Assembly: GCF_001870435.1 (NCBI RefSeq)
Contig: NZ_MDDR01000009.1
Span: 1 to 64,000 of the forward strand
Length of the DNA stretch: 64,000 nucleotides
Direction of reading: 5' to 3'
From: Pseudomonas costantinii
GTDB lineage: Bacteria > Pseudomonadota > Gammaproteobacteria > Pseudomonadales > Pseudomonadaceae
Shown: one piece after another, positions 33,916 to 41,393 of the stretch
Layout: every line of letters begins with the position of its first letter
How positions within the stretch are numbered: the first letter of the stretch is position 1
Made by a program: the position numbers and the translations under genes
Notes under the pieces: generated by a model
Told to the model about the DNA's origin: nothing
The model's database searches: none
What the model saw: only the letters and a program-made list of their open reading frames with translations

Positions 33916-35558
33916 GCGGGCTGCGTCCAGCGTACATAGCAGACCGTGACCGGCATCTGGTGCTTCGCACAGAATTCCAGCCAGCGCAGCTGGTTGTCTT
34001 GCAGGCGGTCGCCGGGGCCTTTGACCTCGATCATGCGATAGGTCTTTTGCGCGGGCCAGAACTGGATCAGGTCCGGCATGCCGGCGCGGTTGGCGCGAAT
34101 ATCCAGCAGCAGCCGTTCAAACCAGTGGCGCAAGTGTTCGGCGGGCAAGCAGACCAGTGCTTGCTCGAGCAGGTCTTCACTGAGCAGGTTCCAGAACACA
34201 AAGGGCGACTGAATACCCCACTTGTCCACGTAACGTTGGCGAATGGTGGTTTTGTAGCGCTCATCCAGCAGTTGCTCGAAACATGCGTCGAACAACGTTG
34301 CGCGACGCGGGTGAAAATCCTCGCTGTGCAGGTCCACCGGCCCGCGCTGGAACGGGTGGAAAAACGAGCCGGGCAGCGGCGCGAAAATCGCGTCCCAGCA
34401 CAACAGTCCGAATAAGGAGTTGATCAGGCCATTCTCGACGTAATGCACCGGCGCATCAGCCTCATTCAAATGGGCCTGCACGCAATACTCCACCGACATC
34501 AGCGGCTCCGAAATGGCCAGTTCCAGGTCCAGGCGCGTGACCTCCCCAAGCTTGGCCTTGGGCAAAGCAGGTTCGCCCAACTTGCGACGCAGGCGGGGTA
34601 ACACGCGCAGCAGATGTTGTTGTTCGGCGGCGCTTTCCGGTGCCTGTTGCGCCATGCAGGCCAGGGCCATGGCCTGGGCATATTCCTCCTGGCGCTCCAG
34701 TACGCGAATCAGCCGTGAACGCGCGCCGGGATAGGCGCAATGACGGTAGATCTGCTGCGCCAGGTTCAATTCAGCACTGCGTTCGCAGTATTGGCCGATC
34801 TGGAACAACAGCTTCGCGCGGCGTTTTTCCAGCCAGGGGTTGTCGGTGCAGAACGTGGCGATTTGCGCCAACACGCCCTCCAGCGCTTCCCCCGCTTCAA
34901 ACGCCTGCTGACAGTGGTGCAGGAACAGAAAGCCGTGCACATCGTCGCGGTTGCGCAGGCCACGGGACTCGGCGCAGAACTCCACCTTTTCGTAGGTGTA
35001 GATCCCCAGGTCCGCCAGCACGAACTCCGACCAATCCTGGTGCAGATTGCCGAAGAACATCAGGCGCAGGCGATCGCACAAGTCCATCACGGTGAGGCTG
35101 TAGAGCGTATCGCTTATATCCGGGCACCACTGGGCAAAGCTGCGGTGTTCAGTGAACTGCAGCGTCAGCGGCTCCAGCCAGTCGGCCTTCTTGCCCTTGG
35201 GCTGATCAATCCAGGGGTGGAAGGCCTCGAGCAGTTCGCCCTTTTGCAGCAGTGCGAACAGCTCGTCAAAGGCCAGAGAGCCTTGTTCATCGACCCAACC
35301 TTGCGCCACCAGCGCCTGCGCCGCCGTGTGGGTGCAACCAATCTCGAGGTAATTGAGTTTGCTCGCGCGAAAGTGCATGCCCTTGCGCATCACCATCCGC
35401 ACCAATAACGCCTGGGACGCCTGCGGCAACCTGTCGAATTGCTGAATAAAATGCGCTTCGTCCGGGTCGAGTAAATCGGCATAGCGCTGCCCCAGCCAAA
35501 GCAGCACTTGGCGGAAGTTATGCAGGTAATACAAGGGGTCGTCGAGGGGATTGGCCAT
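33912..35558 (-). CDS. fan1: FAN1-type structure-specific nuclease (VRR-NUC)
   Basis: The product has 548 residues from the ATG at 35558 (MANPLDDPLYYLHNF). The C-terminal VRR-NUC domain shows the PD-(D/E)XK core GMPDLIQFW...YRMIEVKGPGDRLQDNQ followed by TVCYVRW. The N-terminal part matches the bacterial FAN1 SAP-like and helical regions (RMVMRKGMHFRASKLNY; LLQKGELLEAFHPW). FAN1 enzymes cut DNA near interstrand crosslinks; the P. aeruginosa homologue is well studied. It overlaps the next gene, a nuclease-helicase, by four bases. The frame extends upstream, but the extra residues do not look like protein. Confidence 0.88.
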   Translation of the reverse strand: MANPLDDPLYYLHNFRQVLLWLGQRYADLLDPDEAHFIQQFDRLPQASQALLVRMVMRKGMHFRASKLNYLEIGCTHTAAQALVAQGWVDEQGSLAFDELFALLQKGELLEAFHPWIDQPKGKKADWLEPLTLQFTEHRSFAQWCPDISDTLYSLTVMDLCDRLRLMFFGNLHQDWSEFVLADLGIYTYEKVEFCAESRGLRNRDDVHGFLFLHHCQQAFEAGEALEGVLAQIATFCTDNPWLEKRRAKLLFQIGQYCERSAELNLAQQIYRHCAYPGARSRLIRVLERQEEYAQAMALACMAQQAPESAAEQQHLLRVLPRLRRKLGEPALPKAKLGEVTRLDLELAISEPLMSVEYCVQAHLNEADAPVHYVENGLINSLFGLLCWDAIFAPLPGSFFHPFQRGPVDLHSEDFHPRRATLFDACFEQLLDERYKTTIRQRYVDKWGIQSPFVFWNLLSEDLLEQALVCLPAEHLRHWFERLLLDIRANRAGMPDLIQFWPAQKTYRMIEVKGPGDRLQDNQLRWLEFCAKHQMPVTVCYVRWTQPA

Positions 35559-35745
35559 TTCGCGCGCTGAATAAATACTGGTTATGCATACAGATTGCCG
35601 CCATCCACCGATTGTTGCAATTGGTAATAGATAAATGGCGCACGCAACTTTCTGTATAAAAGTGATCAGATGAGGGTGTTGATCGCGTAACATTTGCTGT
35701 CCGCAGCCCATGGCGCGGGACTTTTCAGGGTTAAAGGTAAGGGTT

Positions 35746-35970
35746 ATGAACATGAAGATTTTGGGGCTGCCGCTGGTTGCACTCACTCTTTTGGTATTGG
35801 CCGGTTGTGCGACGCAAACCGTAGTGACATTGCAAAATGGCACGCAGTATTTGACCAAGGACATGCCTAAAACCAACACCTCCGACGGTTTCTATGAATT
35901 CATCGACATCGCCGGCAAGCACGTGCGAGTCAAGCCCTCGGATGTAGCGACGGTACGCAAGGAAAACTGA
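35746..35970 (+). CDS. YgdI/YgdR-type small lipoprotein
   Basis: The product has 74 residues. A lipoprotein signal peptide ends in the lipobox VLAGC, followed by the DUF903 SH3-like domain (TLQNGTQYLTKDMPK; GFYEFIDIAGK; VKPSDVATVRK). It would be anchored in the outer or inner membrane; the function is unknown. AAAGG precedes the ATG at 35746; an ATG six bases later is also possible. A strong terminator follows. Confidence 0.85.
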   Translation: MNMKILGLPLVALTLLVLAGCATQTVVTLQNGTQYLTKDMPKTNTSDGFYEFIDIAGKHVRVKPSDVATVRKEN

Positions 35971-35979
35971 CAACAAAAA

Positions 35980-36000
35980 AAGCCCCGATATTCGGGGCTT
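35980..36000. terminator. Strong rho-independent terminator
   Basis: AAGCCCCGA (35980-35988) and TCGGGGCTT (35992-36000) form a perfect stem around TAT, with a run of A on the left and T on the right. It can end transcription of the lipoprotein gene (plus) and of the small Tyr/His-rich gene (minus). Confidence 0.92.
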
Positions 36001-36023
36001 TTTTGTTCAGGGCTGTCACTCGA

Positions 36024-36188
36024 TCAGTACCGGTAGTACGGGTGGTAATACGGGTGATAGTAAGGATGGTAATAGTACGAGTGGTAGTACGGGCGGTAGC
36101 AGCATGGGCCCGGATAGGCCGGATACACCGCGCACCCGCCCAACCCCAGCAGTACCAAGGCGCACAGCAGCAATCGAAATCGGGACAT
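36024..36188 (-). CDS. Tiny Tyr/His/Pro-rich lipoprotein
   Basis: The product has 54 residues from the ATG at 36188, which GAGGAG precedes. A lipoprotein signal ends in LGLGGC. The mature part is almost entirely Tyr, His and Pro, with the unit YYHP repeated (YYHPYYHPYYHPYYRY). A metal- or surface-binding role is a guess from composition. It is divergent from another Tyr/His-rich secreted protein at 36381. Confidence 0.7.
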   Translation of the reverse strand: MSRFRLLLCALVLLGLGGCAVYPAYPGPCCYRPYYHSYYYHPYYHPYYHPYYRY

Positions 36189-36380
36189 GCTCAGCTCCTC
36201 ACACATGACGCGCGAAACATCTCGCAGGTAGTCATTGAACGTGTGAGACCGGCTTGATCCGTCGCAGTCTTCAGCCGTCGATACGTGAAGATTTATTTAC
36301 CGAAGGATTTTCCCCGCTCCGGCGTTTAACCGATAAGCCACCTTCATCTTCGAAGGCGGTAGAACGGAGGAACGACGGCC

Positions 36381-36653
36381 ATGGCACGCATGTCCCGAAC
36401 GCTACGCGCTCTTTTGCTCATTCCCCTGACCCTGGCGGCCCTGGCGAGTACGCCGGTGTTTGCCGACACCCTCATCATCCGCCAGCCTCCACGGGTGATC
36501 GTGGTGCAAGCCCCGCCGCCACCGATCTATTACGGTCATTGGGGTTACGGCCCGCGGCCTTATTACTATCCACACCATTATTACGGCTATGGCTATGGCT
36601 ACCCCCACCGGCCGCACTGGGACGGCGGCTGGCGGGGGCACCATTGGCATTGA
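36381..36653 (+). CDS. Small secreted His/Tyr/Gly-rich protein
   Basis: The product has 90 residues. A Sec signal peptide (about 1-28, ending PVFAD) precedes a tail rich in Tyr, His, Pro and Gly (YYYPHHYYGYGYGYPHRPHW ending GHHWH). GGAGG is about ten bases upstream of the ATG. No domain is recognised; many pseudomonads carry such proteins without known function. The histidine clusters could bind metal. Confidence 0.75.
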   Translation: MARMSRTLRALLLIPLTLAALASTPVFADTLIIRQPPRVIVVQAPPPPIYYGHWGYGPRPYYYPHHYYGYGYGYPHRPHWDGGWRGHHWH

Positions 36654-36669
36654 CAGGTGGCGCGTGTAA

Positions 36670-38100
36670 TCAGCTGATCACAACACCGTCCGCCCACAGG
36701 CCGCCATGCCCGACGCCGACCAAGGTCACCGAGTCGGCGCCAAACGTGAGCACCGTATCCGCGCCGACCACCTTCGCGTGGTCACGCAGGTCGGTGCTCC
36801 CCTCCACATCCTTGAACACCAGCTTGTCCGTGGCCTGGTAACCAATGACGCGGTCGTTGCCAAAGTGGCCGCTGAACAGAAAGGTGTTATGGCCGCTGTT
36901 GTCGCGGATCGTGTCATTGCCTTTGCCGCCCTCGATAAAGTCCGCGCCCTTGCCGCCCTGGATCAGGTCATTGCCGTCGCTGCCGATAATGAAGGTGTTG
37001 CCCTTGTGCGCTTCGGCATTGCGGTTAAGGTCCTGGACCCAGGTGTTAGCCCGCGCGGGGTCGGACAGGTTGGCGACGATTACCGTGGAGTCACGGGTCA
37101 TCTGGTCGTAGAACCCGGATTCGAGAACCCGCGTCATGCCATCGCCATAGCCGGTGGGCAAATGTGAAACCCAGGTCGGCAGGTTGACGATGGAAAACGG
37201 CAGCACATTCCACAGCGTCGAAGCGTAGTGGTCGTTGAAGCTGACAATGTTATCCGTGGTCGACTCGTGGGGCTTGTCGTGCACGCCCAACGACGACAGG
37301 TTGAACGAGGAGCCGTCCAGCGCGCGGAACACCGGGTCGTTCTCGTAGCCGATGTTCAGCACTTTGTCGCCGGCGCTCTGGGTCGGTGATGCATAGGCGA
37401 CATAGTTGGCGTCCTTGTAGAAGCCCGACCATTTGTTGTTGCTCAAGTCCGCCATGCTGTTGACCGCCAAACCGCCCAGGCTATGGCCGCTGACCACCAC
37501 GTCCTTGCCGCTCAGGCCATGGGCCGCCGCATAGTCGGCGACATTCTTGAGCAAGCCGCCAAAGGCTTCGCCTGCGTAGTTTTTCGCATAATCCTTGGGC
37601 CCCAAGGCCGCGAGCAGGTCGTTGATCAGGTCGCCGATGGAATCGCTGATCAAGGTTTCCCGTGGCCCCGACGTGCCGCGAAAACCGATGCCGATTTCCA
37701 GCAGCTTGCCGGCGTCATCGTACTTGCCGAGCACCTCGACTTGCGCCGTGGTGTAGCCGGCCTTTTCGCCAAAGAAGGTGCCCCGCCCATCGACCTTGCC
37801 GTCGTAGCCCAGCGTGCTGGCGCTGATCGGCGTCCACCCGGCTTTTTGCACCGCTTCAAGGGCGGCTTTTTCCGAGTCGGGGTTCCAGGGAATGCCGGGG
37901 ATCACACCTTGTGAATCCGTGCTGCCCAGCAACGCACCGACCAGCGTGGCCGGCAAGCCGAACCCCAGGCCGTTGTGCTGGTAGCCTACGGCAAAGCCGT
38001 TATCCAGGTTGTGGTAGGAATACAACGTGATCGCCATGGCATCGGCGAACAACGCTTTGGAGCCCTCGGTCCCGAGGTTTTTATAGTCAAAGATACCCAT
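36670..38100 (-). CDS. lipA: Extracellular lipase, family I.3 (TliA/LipA type)
   Basis: The product has 476 residues, the length of TliA. The catalytic serine S207 lies in VSGHSLGGLAV. Glycine-rich RTX calcium repeats follow (IQGGKGADFIEGGKGNDTI), and a C-terminal type I secretion signal ends in DGVVIS. There is no N-terminal signal peptide. It hydrolyses triglycerides outside the cell and is exported by AprDEF encoded upstream. The ATG at 38100 begins MGIFDYKNLG, as in known members. It is the last gene of the apr operon. Confidence 0.94.
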   Translation of the reverse strand: MGIFDYKNLGTEGSKALFADAMAITLYSYHNLDNGFAVGYQHNGLGFGLPATLVGALLGSTDSQGVIPGIPWNPDSEKAALEAVQKAGWTPISASTLGYDGKVDGRGTFFGEKAGYTTAQVEVLGKYDDAGKLLEIGIGFRGTSGPRETLISDSIGDLINDLLAALGPKDYAKNYAGEAFGGLLKNVADYAAAHGLSGKDVVVSGHSLGGLAVNSMADLSNNKWSGFYKDANYVAYASPTQSAGDKVLNIGYENDPVFRALDGSSFNLSSLGVHDKPHESTTDNIVSFNDHYASTLWNVLPFSIVNLPTWVSHLPTGYGDGMTRVLESGFYDQMTRDSTVIVANLSDPARANTWVQDLNRNAEAHKGNTFIIGSDGNDLIQGGKGADFIEGGKGNDTIRDNSGHNTFLFSGHFGNDRVIGYQATDKLVFKDVEGSTDLRDHAKVVGADTVLTFGADSVTLVGVGHGGLWADGVVIS

Positions 38101-38152
38101 GGTAGTGCCTCTCTGTTGTTGGATTTGTAGAGAAAGCCAAAACACTTGTACC

Positions 38153-38182
38153 CACGGTGAACGAGCCTGCTCGCCCACCGTG
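38153..38182. terminator. Hairpin between prtB and lipA
   Basis: CACGGTG (38153-38159) pairs with CACCGTG (38176-38182), and CGAGC (38162-38166) pairs with GCTCG (38169-38173) inside it. On the minus strand a short T-rich run follows. It could be an attenuator or processing site that sets lipA expression. Confidence 0.55.
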
Positions 38183-38194
38183 ATCGCTAAAACC

Positions 38195-41100
38195 TCAGAA
38201 CGCCCAATCGAGGCTCACCCCCACCCCGTGGACTTTTTCCTTGCCTGCCAGCAGGCCGTTGTAGTCAAAATTCACCCGCGCGTCCTTGCTCAACGCCAGG
38301 CTCACGCGCGCTCCGACCAACGCGGCATCACGCACCATCGGCGAACTTTCCACCGCAAACGACGGGCCGCCCGAGGCAAACGCCAGGTGCTGTTCGGAAT
38401 CGGTGCTGCTCAGGTTGTGCTGCCAACCCAAAGTGCCGGACACCTCCAGTTGCTGGTGGTCATTCACATTGAAGGTCTTCAAGGCGCGCACGCCCAAGGT
38501 GCTCAGCACCAGGTCGCGGCTGTCGTCGTGGCTCTTCAGCGCGGCAGCGTCACCCTTCTCGGTGAAGCCATCGGTGTCCAAGTGCACATAGGCCAGGTTG
38601 GCGAACGGCTCCAGGGCCAGGGGTTGCAGGTTGACGCGGTAGGCCGCCTCGGTGAACACCTGGGTGCTGCGTGCATCGACCTTGGCTTTTTGCTTGCCGG
38701 ACACATCGCCGTATTGCAGATCGCGCTTCACATCCGCTCGGTGCCAGCTGTAGGTCGCGCCGCCGCTGAGGCGCAAGGCGCCGATTTCATGCCCGGCGTA
38801 AGCGCCCAGGTGGTAGCTGTCGACTGAGGCCCGGCTATGGGTGTCGTCTCCCATGTTCAACGAGGTGTCGCTGTAGCCTGCCACCAAACCGATACGGGTC
38901 GCTTCGTCCAACGCGCCATCTACCCCGGCCAGCATGCCGCCGATGGAGGTGGTGTAGCCCGCCGTGTCGCTGCGACTGTCGGTCTTGCCCCACGCCCCCA
39001 ACGCCTTGAACCACACGTTGCCACGGCTGTCGACGGTTTGACTGGTCGCGCCCATCTCACCATTGCGCAGGCGCTCGCCTACCGCTTCGCGCACGTAGCG
39101 GCTGTCATTGACCAGTGCACTCTCTAACGCCGGGTAGATTTCCCCGGTCAGCTGTTGAAACGCACCTTGTGCCGAAGCCGCATTCGGCGCCGCCAGCAGG
39201 CTTTCATACACCGCATTGCCTGCGCCCAGCCTCTCGGCGGCGGTAGCCACGGAAGCCTGGTTTGGCGTGGCGGCCGCACTGGCAAAACTATTGGCGTTAC
39301 GCACCACATCCAACTGCACACCGGTGGCCGCGTAGTTCAAGGTGCCGCCGAGAAACAGGTAGTTGGGCAGCACCGAACCAAAGCTGCCAGTAATACCGCC
39401 TGCGGCTTGCAGGATGTTGTACTGGCGACCGATCAAGCTGTCGGCCTGTGCGCCTGTCAGCAGGGTCGGGCTGTTTTCCAGGGCCAAGGTCACGGTGCCA
39501 CCGTTGAGCGTGGCGGTGCCGCTGGCGACGATGCGATCGCTGCTGGTCGGCGACAACTCCACCGCGTAGGTCGACCCGGCGTCGAAGGTGACATTGCCCG
39601 CCACATTCAGCGTGCCGATGGAGTTACCCGGTGCCACGGTACCGCCGCTTCTAGCGGTCAGCGAACCGATGCGTCCCGAACCACCGACTACGCCGCTCTG
39701 GCTGACGGTGACGTCGGAGGTGACCGAACCGTTGATCGCCAGCAAACCTTGATTGACCAACGTCGGGCCGCTGTAGGTGTTGGTGCCGGTCAGCACCAAA
39801 GCGCCGATGCCCTGCTTGGTCAGGCCGCCATGACCCGATATGTCATTGCTCCACACATCCCGCCCGCAATGCACGTCGCTGCACAGGCGCTGCGTGGGTT
39901 TGCCCGCGTCCACCACGGCGCCAATCCCCGGCAGGTCGGCAACAAACTGGCCGCTGCCGTACGCGCCGTCGATGCGAAACTCTGCCGGGATATCCTCAGC
40001 CGTGATGAACATCCCCGGCCCGCTGACCGCCTTGCCCAGGTTGATCATGCCCCAGCCATACAGCGAGTCGATGCCGGGTGCACCGAGGTCGGTGGCAGTG
40101 GTTTTGAGCAGCGTGGAGATCTGCTCGCCGTTCATGTACGGGAAGCGCTCCATCAATACCGCCGCGCTGCCGGCCACATGCGGCGCGGCCATGGAGGTGC
40201 CGTTGAAGTTGGCGTAATCGGTAGTGAGGTTTGTAAGGCTGGTGCCGTTGATCACCGAGCTGTAGATCTTGGTGCCCGGCGCCGACACGCAAAAACTCGC
40301 CGCATAACCACAGCGCGAAGAGAACGTACTGATCACATAAGGATCGGGGCTGGCGGTATTCGGGTTTTGCTGCAAGGCCGCCACAGACAACCAGTTGGGC
40401 GCAATCTCCGGCACAAAGTACGCCAGCCCCGAAATCGCATCGGGGTTGTTGCGGTTGTAGTCGTTACCCGCGGCAAAGATGGTCAACACGCCGCTGCGCG
40501 CAGCGTCGATCGCCCCTTGATAAGCGCCGCCTGCGACGGTGCCGAGAATCGGCCGGATGTGATTGAACTGCGCCTGGGCTTCATTCACCGTGAAGTTCGG
40601 GAACGCCGGATCGCGGCCACCCTTGGCGTACTGATCACCGATACCGATGCCCCAGCTGTTGTTGATGATCCGCGCGCCGCTGGCGACCAGTGCATCCCAA
40701 CCGGCTTTGTACACCGCGCCATCGTTGCCCAGGATGATCCCGTCTTCCGGCCCCGGGTCGCCGTTTTCGGCGCTGATGATTTGCGCGTTGAACGCCACGC
40801 CGTGCATCGGCCCGCCATCGCGGTTACCGGCGGCGATACCGCCGACATGGGTGCCGTGGTTACCCAGCTTGCCGTTGGATCCCAGGGACGGTGTGCCGTC
40901 GTAGCGAAACGCATCGCCCGCTTTCACCGGAATATACGGGTCGGTGTACTGGCGAATGCCCTCGGTGACAATCGTCACCACTTTGCCCGGGCTGGCGAAC
41001 TCCGGATGTTGGGCGTACACCGGCTGGTCGAAGATCCCCAGCTTGATGCCTTTGCCGGTGTAACCGGCCGCATAGGCGGTATCGGCGTGTACGGCGCCCA

Positions 41101-41305
41101 GGCCCCAGTCGGCCTTGAACTCATTGCTGCGCCAACTCGCGACGTCGCCCAGCTTGCCGGTTTCCACATAGGGTGCGGCCTGGGCGGTCCCCAGGCTTGC
41201 CAGGCAACACAGCAATGCACCGCATGGCGCACGGCTCTTGGCCTTGAGCGGGTAGCCCGGGCCTGTGTGAGTGGCGGTAATTAACCCTGACTTGCGTTTG
41301 TTCAC
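38195..41305 (-). CDS. prtB: Autotransporter subtilisin-like serine protease PrtB
   Basis: The product has 1036 residues from the GTG at 41305, which AGGAAGG precedes. A signal peptide ends near GTAQA. The S8 protease domain has Asp in LGIFDQPVYAQHP, His in GNHGTHVGGIAAG and Ser in NGTSMAAPHVAGS. A passenger-associated repeat (TNTYSGPTLVNQGLLAINGS) leads to the C-terminal autotransporter beta-barrel ending GVSLDWAF. It is a tandem paralogue of the upstream PrtA. Such proteins act at or beyond the outer membrane. Confidence 0.93.
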   Translation of the reverse strand: MNKRKSGLITATHTGPGYPLKAKSRAPCGALLCCLASLGTAQAAPYVETGKLGDVASWRSNEFKADWGLGAVHADTAYAAGYTGKGIKLGIFDQPVYAQHPEFASPGKVVTIVTEGIRQYTDPYIPVKAGDAFRYDGTPSLGSNGKLGNHGTHVGGIAAGNRDGGPMHGVAFNAQIISAENGDPGPEDGIILGNDGAVYKAGWDALVASGARIINNSWGIGIGDQYAKGGRDPAFPNFTVNEAQAQFNHIRPILGTVAGGAYQGAIDAARSGVLTIFAAGNDYNRNNPDAISGLAYFVPEIAPNWLSVAALQQNPNTASPDPYVISTFSSRCGYAASFCVSAPGTKIYSSVINGTSLTNLTTDYANFNGTSMAAPHVAGSAAVLMERFPYMNGEQISTLLKTTATDLGAPGIDSLYGWGMINLGKAVSGPGMFITAEDIPAEFRIDGAYGSGQFVADLPGIGAVVDAGKPTQRLCSDVHCGRDVWSNDISGHGGLTKQGIGALVLTGTNTYSGPTLVNQGLLAINGSVTSDVTVSQSGVVGGSGRIGSLTARSGGTVAPGNSIGTLNVAGNVTFDAGSTYAVELSPTSSDRIVASGTATLNGGTVTLALENSPTLLTGAQADSLIGRQYNILQAAGGITGSFGSVLPNYLFLGGTLNYAATGVQLDVVRNANSFASAAATPNQASVATAAERLGAGNAVYESLLAAPNAASAQGAFQQLTGEIYPALESALVNDSRYVREAVGERLRNGEMGATSQTVDSRGNVWFKALGAWGKTDSRSDTAGYTTSIGGMLAGVDGALDEATRIGLVAGYSDTSLNMGDDTHSRASVDSYHLGAYAGHEIGALRLSGGATYSWHRADVKRDLQYGDVSGKQKAKVDARSTQVFTEAAYRVNLQPLALEPFANLAYVHLDTDGFTEKGDAAALKSHDDSRDLVLSTLGVRALKTFNVNDHQQLEVSGTLGWQHNLSSTDSEQHLAFASGGPSFAVESSPMVRDAALVGARVSLALSKDARVNFDYNGLLAGKEKVHGVGVSLDWAF

Positions 41306-41393
41306 GGTGACCTTCCTTAGTTTTCTTATTGCCGGTATGTGAATCACTTTCTCCTGCACACCGCAGCGCCCACCTTTTTGATCCGCGGTGCTT

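Noticed and set aside
39155..41284. 709-codon plus-strand frame opposite prtB
   Set aside because: The prtB strand has an intact S8 protease and autotransporter barrel; the opposite frame has no motif.
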